Below, in pieces: positions 1 to 9,108 of a stretch of DNA of 64,000 bases. The number at the start of each line of letters is the position of its first letter. Positions within the stretch are counted from its first letter, which is position 1. The translations under genes and the position numbers were made by a program. Origin of the DNA: Rhizobium leguminosarum (lineage in GTDB: Bacteria; Pseudomonadota; Alphaproteobacteria; Rhizobiales; Rhizobiaceae); NCBI RefSeq assembly GCF_002953715.1, contig NZ_CP025012.1, forward strand, positions 1,240,001 to 1,304,000, given 5' to 3'. A model generated the notes under the pieces. It saw nothing but the letters and a program-made list of their open reading frames with translations, did not search any database and was not told the origin of the DNA.

Positions 1-2
1 CG

Positions 3-1709
3 ATCGATCCTGCCCATCCGTTCCCCTTCATTCCGAATCTCGGCTTCTCGATCGGTCTGCAGCTCGTCAGCAAGAATGGCCGCGAGCCGATGACGGCGCT
101 GCTGCGCCTGCCGGTGGCACTCGACCGCTTCGTCCGCCTGCCGGATGATGGAAACACGATCCGCTACATCACGCTGGAAGATGTCGCCAACATCTTCATC
201 CACCGGCTCTACCCGGGTTACGAGGTGCAGGGCTCCGGTACCTTCCGCGTCATCCGCGACAGCGATATCGAAGTCGAGGAAGAGGCCGAGGATCTCGTCC
301 GCTTCTTCGAAACGGCGCTGAAGCGCCGCCGCCGCGGTAAGGTCATCCGCATCGAGACCGACTCGGAAATGCCTGCCTCGCTGCGTCAGTTCGTCGTTCA
401 GGCGCTCAATATCCCTGACAATCGCGTCGCCGTTCTGCCGGGCCTTCTGGCGTTGAACACCCTGTCCGAGATTACCAAGGCGCCGCGCGAAGATCTCAGG
501 TTTGCCCCTTACAATGCGCGATTTCCCGAGCGTGTCCGCGAACATGCCGGCGACTGCTTCGCCGCCATCCGCGAAAAGGACATGGTCGTCCATCACCCCT
601 ACGAATCTTTCGACGTGGTGGTCCAGTTTCTTCTCCAGGCTGCGCGCGATCCTGACGTCCTGGCGATAAAGCAGACGCTTTACCGCACCTCCAACGACAG
701 CCCGATCGTTCGCGCGCTGATCGACGCTGCCGAAGCCGGCAAGTCGGTGACGGCGCTGGTCGAGCTTAAGGCCCGCTTCGACGAAGAGGCGAACATCCGC
801 TGGGCGCGCGATCTCGAGCGCGCCGGCGTGCAGGTCGTCTTCGGCTTCATCGAGCTCAAGACCCACGCCAAGATGTCGATGGTCGTTCGGCGCGAGGAAG
901 GCAAGCTTCGAACCTATTGCCACCTCGGAACGGGCAACTACCACCCGATCACGGCGAAGATCTATACAGACCTGTCCTATTTCACCTGCAATCCGGTCAT
1001 CGCCCACGACATGGCGAACATCTTCAATTTCATCACCGGCTATGGCGAGCCGGAACAGGGCATGCAGCTCGCGATCTCGCCCTATACGATGCGCCCGCGC
1101 ATCCTGCGTCACATCGAGGAAGAGATTCAGCATGCCAGGAACGGCGCCCCGGCCGCGATCTGGATGAAGATGAATTCGCTTGTCGACCCCGACATCATCG
1201 ACGCGCTCTATCGCGCCAGCCATGCCGGCGTCGAGATCGATCTCGTCGTGCGCGGCATCTGCTGCCTGCGTCCGCAGGTGCCCGGCCTTTCGGAAAAGAT
1301 CCGCGTCAAGTCGATCGTCGGCCGCTTCCTCGAGCACAGCCGCATCTTCTGCTTCGGCAACGGCCACGGCCTGCCGTCCGACAAGGCGCTGGTTTACATC
1401 GGCTCGGCCGACATGATGCCGAGAAACCTCGATCGCCGCGTCGAAACCATGGTTCCGCTGACGAATCCGACCGTTCACGAGCAGGTCTTGTCACAGATTA
1501 TGCTCGGCAACGTGATTGACAATCAACAAAGCTACGAGATATTGCCCGACGGTACGTCGCGACGCATGGAAGTGCGCAGGGGCGAAGAACCGTTCAATGC
1601 GCAGCAGTATTTCATGACCAATCCGAGCCTGTCAGGCCGTGGTGAAGCTCTGAAGTCCAGTGCGCCGAAGCTGATCGCCGGCCTGCTCGAAGGCCGCAAC
1701 AACAAGTAA
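3..1709 (+). CDS. ppk: Polyphosphate kinase 1 (5' end outside window)
   Basis: Polyphosphate kinase 1 reversibly polymerises the gamma phosphate of ATP into polyphosphate. The frame is open to the left edge, so the N-terminus is missing; 568 residues are seen, starting in the [12 protein letters not shown] stretch typical of the family. The phospholipase-D-like catalytic half is complete. The histidine of KTHAK (codon 864-866) and that of FLEHSRIF (codon 1335-1337) match the two active-site histidines of the E. coli enzyme (family knowledge). Only 12 bases separate it from ppx, so the two genes, which make and degrade the same polymer, are probably co-transcribed. Confidence 0.96.
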   Translation: MDPAHPFPFIPNLGFSIGLQLVSKNGREPMTALLRLPVALDRFVRLPDDGNTIRYITLEDVANIFIHRLYPGYEVQGSGTFRVIRDSDIEVEEEAEDLVRFFETALKRRRRGKVIRIETDSEMPASLRQFVVQALNIPDNRVAVLPGLLALNTLSEITKAPREDLRFAPYNARFPERVREHAGDCFAAIREKDMVVHHPYESFDVVVQFLLQAARDPDVLAIKQTLYRTSNDSPIVRALIDAAEAGKSVTALVELKARFDEEANIRWARDLERAGVQVVFGFIELKTHAKMSMVVRREEGKLRTYCHLGTGNYHPITAKIYTDLSYFTCNPVIAHDMANIFNFITGYGEPEQGMQLAISPYTMRPRILRHIEEEIQHARNGAPAAIWMKMNSLVDPDIIDALYRASHAGVEIDLVVRGICCLRPQVPGLSEKIRVKSIVGRFLEHSRIFCFGNGHGLPSDKALVYIGSADMMPRNLDRRVETMVPLTNPTVHEQVLSQIMLGNVIDNQQSYEILPDGTSRRMEVRRGEEPFNAQQYFMTNPSLSGRGEALKSSAPKLIAGLLEGRNNK

Positions 1710-1721
1710 TACTGGACCTAA

Positions 1722-3242
1722 ATGGTTGAATCTGAAGCCCAGGGGCGCCTTCCGGGGATCGCCCCGGTCTCCGTCGTCGATATTGGATCGAATTCGATTC
1801 GTCTTGTCGTCTACGAAGGCATGTCCCGTTCGCCAACCGTCCTGTTCAACGAAAAGGTCCTCTGCGGCCTCGGTAAGGGCGTCGCTCTTACCGGCAAAAT
1901 GGACGAAGAGAGCGTCAGCCGGGCTCTGGCGGCGCTGCACCGATTCAAGGCTTTGTCCGACCAGGCCCGCGCCGCCACCATGTATGTGCTGGCGACGGCG
2001 GCTGCGCGCGAGGCGAGCAACGGTCCTGATTTCATCCATCAGGCGGAAACCATCCTTAACCGCAAGGTCCGCGTGCTCTCGGGTGAGGAGGAGGCGAAAT
2101 TCGCCTCGCTCGGCATCATCAGCGGTTTCTACAATCCTGACGGCATTGCCGGCGACCTCGGCGGCGGCTCGCTGGAGCTGATCGATATCAAGGGTAAGGA
2201 GTTCGGCAAGGGCATCACGTTGCCGCTCGGCGGCCTGCGCCTGTCGGAATATGCCGGCGGGTCGCTCTCCAAGGCCCAGACCTTTGCCCGCAAGCAGTTG
2301 AAGACGGCAAAGCTGCTGTCGAAAGGCGAGGGGCGTACCTTCTACGCTGTCGGCGGCACGTGGCGAAACATTGCCAAGCTGCACATGGAAATCACCCACT
2401 ATCCGCTGCACATGATGCAGGGCTATGAGGTGTCGTTCGAAGGAATGATGCAGTTCCTCGACCAGGTGGTGACCGCGCGCGACTCCAGGGAGCCGGCACT
2501 GCAGGCCGTTTCCAAGCACCGCCGTTCGCTGCTGCCATTCGGCGCCGTCGCCATGAAGGAAGTGCTGAGTGCGATGAAGCCGTCGCTGATTTCCTTTTCG
2601 GCGCAGGGTGTGCGCGAGGGATATCTCTATTCGCTGCTGTCGGAGGCCGAGCGTCGCGCCGATCCGCTGCTTGCCGCCGCCGGAGAACTGGCGATCCTGC
2701 GTGCCCGTTCGCCAGAGCATGCCCGCGAGCTGGCGGAATGGACCGGCCGCATGATGCCCCTCTTCGGCATCCAGGAAACCGAAGAGGAAAGTCGCTACCG
2801 CCAGGCCGCCTGTCTGCTTGCCGATATCAGCTGGCGCGCCCATCCTGACTATCGCGGCCTGCAGGCGCTGAACGTCATCGCCCACTCCTCCTTCGTCGGC
2901 ATCAGTCATCCCGGCCGCGCCTTTATCGCGCTTTCCAACTATTACCGTTTCGAAGGCCTGCATGACGACGGCGCCACCGGTCCGCTGGCGCAGATTGCCA
3001 CGCCCCAGCTCATCGAGCGTGCCAAGCTGCTCGGCGGCATGCTGCGCGTCGTCTACCTCTTCTCGGCCTCGATGCCCGGCATCGTCAAGAACCTGACCTT
3101 CCGCAAATCCTCGAGCCCGGACCTCGACCTCGAATTCGTCGTGCCGCCCGAATATCGCGATTTTGCCGGCGAACGCCTGGACGGCCGCCTGCAGCAGCTG
3201 TCGAGGCTGACAAACAAGCGGTTGGCATTTCGGTTCGAATAG
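1722..3242 (+). CDS. ppx: Exopolyphosphatase / Ppx-GppA phosphatase
   Basis: A 506-residue Ppx/GppA family phosphatase, predicted to release phosphate from the ends of polyphosphate chains and possibly to act on pppGpp. The N-terminal actin-like fold shows the phosphate loop VDIGSNSIRLVVYEG (residues about 18-32) and the second glycine loop DLGGGSLEL (about 145-153). The length fits the long Ppx form with an added C-terminal helical domain. It follows ppk after 12 bases, the usual pairing in rhizobia. The ATG at 1722 is the first in-frame start after the ppk stop. Confidence 0.95.
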   Translation: MVESEAQGRLPGIAPVSVVDIGSNSIRLVVYEGMSRSPTVLFNEKVLCGLGKGVALTGKMDEESVSRALAALHRFKALSDQARAATMYVLATAAAREASNGPDFIHQAETILNRKVRVLSGEEEAKFASLGIISGFYNPDGIAGDLGGGSLELIDIKGKEFGKGITLPLGGLRLSEYAGGSLSKAQTFARKQLKTAKLLSKGEGRTFYAVGGTWRNIAKLHMEITHYPLHMMQGYEVSFEGMMQFLDQVVTARDSREPALQAVSKHRRSLLPFGAVAMKEVLSAMKPSLISFSAQGVREGYLYSLLSEAERRADPLLAAAGELAILRARSPEHARELAEWTGRMMPLFGIQETEEESRYRQAACLLADISWRAHPDYRGLQALNVIAHSSFVGISHPGRAFIALSNYYRFEGLHDDGATGPLAQIATPQLIERAKLLGGMLRVVYLFSASMPGIVKNLTFRKSSSPDLDLEFVVPPEYRDFAGERLDGRLQQLSRLTNKRLAFRFE

Positions 3243-3273
3243 GCCTGTGCCACGGCACGCAACCTAAGCAGCC

Positions 3274-3307
3274 AAAAAGCAAAAGGGCGGCGCCTTTGCG
3301 CCACCCT
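3274..3307 (-). terminator. Rho-independent terminator for the phytase-like gene
   Basis: A GC-rich hairpin with arms near 3285-3293 and 3298-3306, one mismatch, loop CTTT. Read on the minus strand it is followed by TTTTGCTTTTT, the layout of an intrinsic terminator for the minus-strand gene ending at 3333. It may also slow transcription from ppx, but no T-run is seen on the plus strand. Confidence 0.6.
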
Positions 3308-3332
3308 CTGCATTTCACATCAGAATTCCGAA

Positions 3333-4688
3333 TTACTTCGCGTCCAGGAACTCGCCGACTTCGAGAAGGCTGAACTCGTTGTTGTCAGCCTTGTCGACGG
3401 CGCGGCCGGCCGAGAAGGGCAGGTTGTTGTCGTTGCCGACGATGATGTGCGTGGCGTCGACGCGGTCGACGTTTTCGATCGTCACGAACGGCATGTCGTA
3501 GACGCCGTCCTTGCTGCCGGCCTTCTTCTTGTTGTCGGGGTCCTGGATGTTCAGGAGGTCGATATAACCGATCTTGCGGACGGCCTTGCCGACATTGGCA
3601 TCGTTGAACTCGATCTTGTAGACGCGCTTCAGCTCGGCCGGGGCCTCGAAGCAATCCGGCTTCGGCTGCTTCGGGTCGGCGCAGGCCTTGTCCTTGGTGC
3701 CGGCGCCGCTGTCGCGTTCGATAACCAGAGCAGTCGTGTCGTCGAGCATGTTGAAGTCGCCGATCGACACACCCTTGTCTTCGAACGGATAGAGCCAGCT
3801 GCGGCCGGTCCACTTCTTGGAGGCGACGTCGAATTCGATGACCCGGATGGCGGTGTGGCCATCGATGGTTTCCATCGTGCCGTCATCCTTGTAGATGGCG
3901 CCTTCGAGCAGGCCGTAGAGCTTGGCGCCGTCCTTCGACATGGCGAGGCCTTCGAAGCCGCCGGAGCGCTTCAGATTGAAGACCGGCATCTTCGCGGTCG
4001 GGTTGGCCGGAACCGAGAGAAGCGGATTGTCGGGCGAAAGCACCGGCTTGCCGTCGAGCGTCGTCGGGATGACGTCGGTGAGGCGGCCAGATGTGTCGAA
4101 CTTCAGAATGTAGGGACCGAATTCGTCGCCGAGCCAGAAGCCGTCGGCAACCGGCTGGATCGATTCGATGTCAAAGTCGGCACCGGTGAGATAACGCGTG
4201 TCGGTGCCTTCAAGCACGATCGGGAACGGGGCGATCTTGTTGGGATCGGAGAGGAAGAGGTTCTTGACGACTTCAGCCTTGTTGCCGGCCCAGTCGAACT
4301 TCATCTGGTGCAGGAAAAGCATGGAGTCCGACGAGTTCGACTTCGAGCCGAAGCCGTTGTCGGAGAGCGTCCAGAAGGTGCCGTCGGTCATCGTCTTGAT
4401 GCCCGAGAAACCCTGGATCGGCTGGCCGTCGAAGGGAAGCTTCAGATCGGTGACACGGGCGCCGTCCTTACCGGGAACGGTGCCGAGCGCTTCGGTGCGC
4501 TTGCGGTCCGGCGTCGTAAACTTGCCGGAATGCTTGAGGAATTCGGGGGTATCGGCCGGTGCCGGAACCATGGTGTTGGCAGGCAGGATCGCCTGGCCGG
4601 CGAGCTTGGCCGGGAACTGCTGGTCGGCCGAAGCGGAGGTCGCGAGCAGGATGAAAAGCGATACGGAAGCAAAAAGGACGTTCTTCAT
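3333..4688 (-). CDS. Secreted esterase-like / phytase-like domain protein
   Basis: A 451-residue protein with a clear Sec signal peptide (MKNVLFASVSLFILLATSAS, cleavage near residue 21) and, as I recognise it, a phytase-like (esterase-like activity) beta-propeller domain over most of the rest. Characteristic stretches are GFSGIKTMTDGTFWTLSDNG, DFDIESIQPV, LGDEFGPYILKFD and FEGLAMSKDGAKLYGLLEG. It is probably periplasmic. The family name is structural and the substrate is not established. It is convergent with ppx and shares the hairpin between them. A link to phosphate metabolism with ppk-ppx is only suggested by position. Confidence 0.8.
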   Translation of the reverse strand: MKNVLFASVSLFILLATSASADQQFPAKLAGQAILPANTMVPAPADTPEFLKHSGKFTTPDRKRTEALGTVPGKDGARVTDLKLPFDGQPIQGFSGIKTMTDGTFWTLSDNGFGSKSNSSDSMLFLHQMKFDWAGNKAEVVKNLFLSDPNKIAPFPIVLEGTDTRYLTGADFDIESIQPVADGFWLGDEFGPYILKFDTSGRLTDVIPTTLDGKPVLSPDNPLLSVPANPTAKMPVFNLKRSGGFEGLAMSKDGAKLYGLLEGAIYKDDGTMETIDGHTAIRVIEFDVASKKWTGRSWLYPFEDKGVSIGDFNMLDDTTALVIERDSGAGTKDKACADPKQPKPDCFEAPAELKRVYKIEFNDANVGKAVRKIGYIDLLNIQDPDNKKKAGSKDGVYDMPFVTIENVDRVDATHIIVGNDNNLPFSAGRAVDKADNNEFSLLEVGEFLDAK

Positions 4689-4782
4689 AATATCCCCGTG
4701 GAACGGATTGCAAAGGCCTTCCGCTTAGCAGGGCTTCCGTGTCAGCGAATTGACGGTTGGGTGAAGCTTTGGTGACGTACTT

Positions 4783-4886
4783 GCAGCGCCGCGCGTCTCC
4801 TCAGATGCGCAGAGGACGCTGCAACACTTTCAATCCTCGCATCGTGCTTTCCGAAAATCGATTCCGATTTTCGGGCCGATGCGGCA
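4783..4886. repeat. RIME-like palindromic repeat, family 1
   Basis: Two consecutive stem-loops. The first is framed by GCAGCG (4783-4788) and CGCTGC (4817-4822). The second has perfect 10-base arms CCGAAAATCG (4851-4860) and CGATTTTCGG (4865-4874), with GATTC across the loop. The same two-part design recurs about eight times in this window, always between genes, and resembles the rhizobial intergenic mosaic elements. Confidence 0.8.
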
Positions 4887-4896
4887 GAGCCCTTGC

Positions 4897-5958
4897 TCAG
4901 CCGTGCAGAATGACCGCCGGCGTCTTCAGTACGGTGACCGCGCGCGAGGAAAGCGCCATGACGCCGAGCGCCTGGCCGCGCCCCTTCACGGCGTGGGTGC
5001 CGAGATCCTCGCAGGATATGTCGTCGGGAAAGTTCATGCGCCTGGCAAGCTCGGTGGAGATCAGCACCGGTCGGTTCAGGCTGCGGCAGAGCGTTTCCAA
5101 TCGGGCCGTGGTGTTCACCGTGTCGCCGAAATAGCTGATCTTGTGATGGTCGACGCCGATTTCGGCGGTGATGATCTCGCCGCCGTGAAGGGCGGCGCGC
5201 AGCTTCGGCACCTGCCCGTAACTCTTCCGCCAGCCCGCGGCATTGGCTTCGATATCGGCGAGGATATCGAAGATGCAGCGCACGCAACGCGCATCCTTGA
5301 CACCGCGGGCGAGCGGCCAGGTGATGATCGCCGCATCGCCGACATAGTCGTTGATCATGCCTTTGTGGCGCCTGACGGGCTCGGCAAAGGTCGCAAACAG
5401 CGAGCTCAGCAGCTGCTGCGCCCGGAGGTCGCCGTGCTTTTCGGCAAAGGCCGTCGAATCGACGAGATCGATGAACAGGAAGACACGTTCTTCCCTAACC
5501 GGATTGCGGTAGCGGCTGACGAGCATGCTAAGGAAAACGTCGCGGCCGAGCAGCTCTCGCACGCGCAAGACGAAGATCATCAACGCGCAGACCGCCAGCG
5601 CATAGAGGAAGACCTCGAACGGCATGATGACGAGATCGAGGAGCGACGGCGGCTTCAGCATGCCGACGGACCAGAGCAGCAGGCCGGCGCAGGCAAAGCC
5701 GATGCTCATCAAGATCTCGTAGATCACCAGCTCGGTGATGATGAAGGCGAAAGTCGGCAGCTTCTGGATGCGCCTGTAGAGCGTGCGCAACAGCACCTTG
5801 CGCTCGAAGGCGAGGATCGGCATGCCGATGAAAAGCGCGAAGATCGCTCCGATGACGGGCGTCTGGTTGGAATAGAACATGGAATCATAGATGACGCCGC
5901 TGGCCGCAAGGACGATCGCGATCAGGATCCAATTCTGCGTCGGAGATATTTCCCGCAT
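4897..5958 (-). CDS. Membrane-bound class III adenylate/guanylate cyclase
   Basis: The N-terminal part (to about residue 135) has about four hydrophobic segments; the C-terminal part is a class III nucleotide cyclase catalytic domain. Counting from the ATG at 5958 (353 residues), both metal-binding aspartates are present (FLFIDLVDST, D164; DYVGDAAIITW, D208), as are the transition-state pair in FGDTVNTTARLE (N282, R286) and a lysine (K273) near the base-selecting position. It should therefore be active, making cAMP or cGMP in the cytoplasm. An upstream ATG at 6039 is also open, but the next repeat begins right behind it, so I prefer 5958, which has a GAGG motif before it. No partner genes adjoin. 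Confidence 0.85.
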   Translation of the reverse strand: MREISPTQNWILIAIVLAASGVIYDSMFYSNQTPVIGAIFALFIGMPILAFERKVLLRTLYRRIQKLPTFAFIITELVIYEILMSIGFACAGLLLWSVGMLKPPSLLDLVIMPFEVFLYALAVCALMIFVLRVRELLGRDVFLSMLVSRYRNPVREERVFLFIDLVDSTAFAEKHGDLRAQQLLSSLFATFAEPVRRHKGMINDYVGDAAIITWPLARGVKDARCVRCIFDILADIEANAAGWRKSYGQVPKLRAALHGGEIITAEIGVDHHKISYFGDTVNTTARLETLCRSLNRPVLISTELARRMNFPDDISCEDLGTHAVKGRGQALGVMALSSRAVTVLKTPAVILHG

Positions 5959-6040
5959 GCCGCCTCTGCGCCGTGATGTTACTTCCCACCATTGTTTCAG
6001 GCCGGAAAAAACCGTCAAGCGAATTCGAAACCACAGCATC

Positions 6041-6139
6041 CTTGGCGTGTCTTTTCAGATGCGCTAGCACACTGCAGCACTTTGAATTGCTGCATAATTT
6101 TATCCTTAAATCGATGCCGATATAAGGAATTAAGTAGCA
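6041..6139. repeat. RIME-like palindromic repeat, family 1 (diverged copy)
   Basis: The same two-hairpin plan as the copy at 20408-20510. The first hairpin is degraded (CTTGGCGTGTCTTTTCAGATGCG). The second runs from CTGCATAATTTTATCC to AAGGAATTAAGTAGCAG. It lies between the end of rnd and the start of the cyclase gene. Confidence 0.7.
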
Positions 6140-6142
6140 GCC

Positions 6143-7288
6143 TCAGAGGCTGACGGTTTCGACCTTCCGGTCGACGAAGCGCAGGGCGATCTGACCCTGG
6201 ATCAGCTGCAGTGCCGGCTCGCCGAAAAGATCACGCCGCCAGCCGTGCAGGGCAGCGACTTCGGCCTTTTCGCCTTCGGCGGCGATCCTGTCGAGATCCT
6301 CGCTGTTGGCGATCACCTTCGGCGCCACGCCGTGTTTTTCCGAAATCAGCTTCAGCAGCACTTTCAACAATTCGACGGCAGCAGCGGCCCCTTCGGGCGC
6401 CTGCGCTTGGCGTGGCGCATGCGGCATATCGGCCTTCGGAAGAGCGAGCGCCGTGTTGACGGCTTCGATGACTGCTGCGCCGGAAGTCGAGCGCTCCCAA
6501 CCCTTTGGAATGGTGCGCAGACGGCCGAGCGCCTCGGTATCCTTGGGCTGTTGCTGGGCGATCTCGTAGATCGCATCATCCTTCAGCACCCGCGACCGCG
6601 GCACGTTGCGGGCCCGCGCCTCGCGTTCGCGCCAGGCGGCGACATATTTCAGGATCGCCAGCTCCTGCGGCTTGCGCAGACGCATCTTCAGCCGCTGCCA
6701 GGCATCGTCGGGATGCATGTCGTAGGTTTCGCGCGACTCGAGAATGTCCATTTCCTCGGAGAGCCAGGAGCTGCGGCCTTCGCGATCGAGTTCCGCCTTC
6801 AGCGACAGGTAGACGTCGCGCAGGTGGGTGACGTCGGCCAGCGCATAATCCAGCTGTTTGTCCGAGAGCGGCCGGCGGCTCCAGTCGGTGAAGCGCGACG
6901 ATTTGTCGATATGGACGTTCTTGATGCGGCTGACCAACTGGTCATAGGAGACGCTGTCGCCGAAGCCGCAGACCATGGCGGCGACCTGCGTGTCAAAGAT
7001 CGGATGCGGAATGAGATTGCCGCGATTGAAGATGATTTCGATGTCCTGGCGCGCCGCATGAAAGACCTTCAGCACCTTCGGATCGGCCATCAGCTCGAAG
7101 AAGGGGGCGAGATCGATGCCCTTGGCCAGCGGATCGACGAGAACTTCGGTCGTCGGGCTTGCCATCTGGATCAGGCAGAGCTCCGGCCAGAAGGTCGTTT
7201 CGCGCAGGAATTCGGTGTCGATGGTGATGAAGTCGGACTTGGCCAGCTCTTTGCAGGCGGCCGCCAAATCGGCGGTGGTTTCGATCAT
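6143..7288 (-). CDS. rnd: Ribonuclease D
   Basis: A 381-residue 3'-5' exoribonuclease of the DEDD superfamily, acting in tRNA and stable RNA maturation. The exonuclease domain fills the N-terminal half: FITIDTEFLRE carries the first Asp/Glu pair, FHAARQDIEIIF the next aspartate, and YALADVTHLRDVY the last motif. One or two HRDC-type helical domains follow (from about residue 205). The ATG at 7288 gives the normal RNase D N-terminus. It lies downstream of the multicopper oxidase on the same strand, but 174 bases with an inverted repeat separate them, so it is probably a separate transcript. Confidence 0.93.
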   Translation of the reverse strand: MIETTADLAAACKELAKSDFITIDTEFLRETTFWPELCLIQMASPTTEVLVDPLAKGIDLAPFFELMADPKVLKVFHAARQDIEIIFNRGNLIPHPIFDTQVAAMVCGFGDSVSYDQLVSRIKNVHIDKSSRFTDWSRRPLSDKQLDYALADVTHLRDVYLSLKAELDREGRSSWLSEEMDILESRETYDMHPDDAWQRLKMRLRKPQELAILKYVAAWREREARARNVPRSRVLKDDAIYEIAQQQPKDTEALGRLRTIPKGWERSTSGAAVIEAVNTALALPKADMPHAPRQAQAPEGAAAAVELLKVLLKLISEKHGVAPKVIANSEDLDRIAAEGEKAEVAALHGWRRDLFGEPALQLIQGQIALRFVDRKVETVSL

Positions 7289-7400
7289 ATCATTTCATTC
7301 GCAAGGAAAAGGTCGGTTAAACCTTCCTTCTCCTTTCGGTTCGATATGTCAATACAACAGCATACGCTTCGAGCATTGCTGGCTAAGAATCACGTCCAAA

Positions 7401-7466
7401 CTGAGGCAAGGCGCGACCGCAGGCGCGAAGCGGAGCCGCAGTCGCGACGAAAGCGCACTGCCTCAG
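7401..7466. repeat. Imperfect inverted repeat at the end of the multicopper oxidase gene
   Basis: Outer arms CTGAGGCA (7401-7408) and TGCCTCAG (7459-7466) enclose a GC-rich, partly complementary interior (GCGCGACCGC...GTCGCGACGAAAGCGC). The right arm overlaps the oxidase stop codon. It could form a long stem acting as a transcription end or mRNA-stabilising structure, but there is no T-run. Confidence 0.5.
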
Positions 7467-8860
7467 CTTACCCTGAGATAGCTCGTCATCCCCGTCTTCT
7501 GATGCTCGATGATATGGCAATGCAGCAGCCAGTCGCCGGGATTGTCGGCGACGAAGGCAAGCTGCACCTTCTCGTCCGGCTGGATGAGATAGGTATCGGA
7601 CACCAGCGGCATCACCTCCCGCGTCGAGGAGGAGATCACCGTGAAGCTCATCCCATGCAGATGGATCGGATGGGCATGCGGCGTGGTATTTTCCAGATTG
7701 AAGACATAGCTCTTGCCGAGCTTCAATTCCGCAAGCGGCGCCGTCGGATCGGGCGTATCGCCCGGCCACGGCACCTTGTTGATTGCCCAGAAACTGTAGC
7801 CCAGCGTGCCGCAGATGCTTTCGACGGCGGCATTCTCGGCGGTAGCGCTCAGTATCAGCGGGATCTGCTCGGCGGCGGAAAGATCGGCCTTCGGGACGGG
7901 ATTGTCGACAAGCGGCCTGAGATCGCCGATATCGCGCTTCAGTGATGATCCGACCGCGCGCAGGCTGGCGATCGTCTTCGGCGCGGTGCCGCGGATATCC
8001 TCGAGCGTCGCGACCGCACCTTCACCATCCGGCATGCGCACGGCAAGGTCGAGCCGTTGACCCGGCCCGATCTGCAGGAGGTCGAGGGAAAAACGCTTCG
8101 GCACCGGATTGCCGTCGATCGCAATCACGGTCGCATCGGCGCCTTCCATCTTTAGCGAGAAGATCCGCGTCACGTCGGTTACGGCGATGCGCAGCCGCAC
8201 CAGCCCGCCGGCCGGCGCATCATATCGCGGTTCCTGGTGCCAGTTGGCGGTGCGCACCGTGCCGTAGGTGCCGGTCTTGGCCGCGTCGCGTGGCCGGAAG
8301 GGAGCGATGAATTGCCCGTCGCCGCCGAGCCGCCAGTCACGCAGGTTCAGCACCACCTCGGCATCGATCTCCGGATCGGCTGGGTCCTCGACGACGATGA
8401 CGCCGGTCATGCCGTGGCCCATCTGCGTCAGCGTGTTGCAATGCGGATGATACCAGAAGGTGCCGGCATCGGGCGGCGTGAAGGCATAGTCGAAGCTGTC
8501 GCCGGTATAGATGTAGGGCTGCGTCATGAACGGCACGCCGTCCATGCGATTATCGATGCGAAGCCCGTGCCAGTGGATCGTCGTCGGCTCGTCGAGCTCG
8601 TTTTTCAGCCGCGCCGCATAGGGTCGCCCCTTTGTCATCCTCAAAACCGGCGGCATGCCGTCATGGCCCCAGCTCATGATATCCCTGGTCGGTCCCGCCT
8701 CGGTCAGCATGGCTTCGGTCTTCACCGCCGTCAGCAGCTGCGGCTCGGGAGCCGCCTCGGCAAGCCCGAATTTACCGGCAACGCCGATGCCGACACCATA
8801 GGCGCCCGCGACAGCGGATGCCTTCAAGAGGTTGCGGCGGGTCAGGAGAGGCATCGGCAT
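7463..8860 (-). CDS. Tat-exported multicopper oxidase
   Basis: A 465-residue three-cupredoxin multicopper oxidase, probably periplasmic, oxidising metals or phenols with oxygen as acceptor. The N-terminus is a twin-arginine signal ([17 protein letters not shown]). All four copper-ligand blocks are visible: [31 protein letters not shown] and [14 protein letters not shown], the last carrying the Cys, two His and the axial Met of the type 1 site. No methionine-rich insert of the CueO kind is evident, so copper-tolerance function is open. The start is ATG 8860 or, better spaced from GTGGAG, the ATG six bases downstream. It is divergent from aspS. Confidence 0.92.
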   Translation of the reverse strand: MPMPLLTRRNLLKASAVAGAYGVGIGVAGKFGLAEAAPEPQLLTAVKTEAMLTEAGPTRDIMSWGHDGMPPVLRMTKGRPYAARLKNELDEPTTIHWHGLRIDNRMDGVPFMTQPYIYTGDSFDYAFTPPDAGTFWYHPHCNTLTQMGHGMTGVIVVEDPADPEIDAEVVLNLRDWRLGGDGQFIAPFRPRDAAKTGTYGTVRTANWHQEPRYDAPAGGLVRLRIAVTDVTRIFSLKMEGADATVIAIDGNPVPKRFSLDLLQIGPGQRLDLAVRMPDGEGAVATLEDIRGTAPKTIASLRAVGSSLKRDIGDLRPLVDNPVPKADLSAAEQIPLILSATAENAAVESICGTLGYSFWAINKVPWPGDTPDPTAPLAELKLGKSYVFNLENTTPHAHPIHLHGMSFTVISSSTREVMPLVSDTYLIQPDEKVQLAFVADNPGDWLLHCHIIEHQKTGMTSYLRVS

Positions 8861-9108
8861 GCTCCACGATGAGAATGTCGATCCTTTTAAAGTTGACCGA
8901 CATCTTCAGCAATACGGGAAGCGCGGCCAAACTGCGGCAGCATACCGGTCGCAGCCTTTCCATAAACGCGTGTCAAACGCTCGGTTGCGCGCGCCAAGCC
9001 TTGACAAATCGGAGCGTCCATGCGCTTTTCCGCCCGATTTTCTTGTCGGCGCTTGAGGGTCTTGGAACCCTTGCTGCCGTCTTAAGCCACATGCCAGGAT
9101 TTGAGATC

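Noticed and set aside
9001..9029. TTGACA box upstream of aspS as promoter
   Set aside because: The -35 match is good, but no convincing -10 sequence follows at the right distance, so I do not list it.
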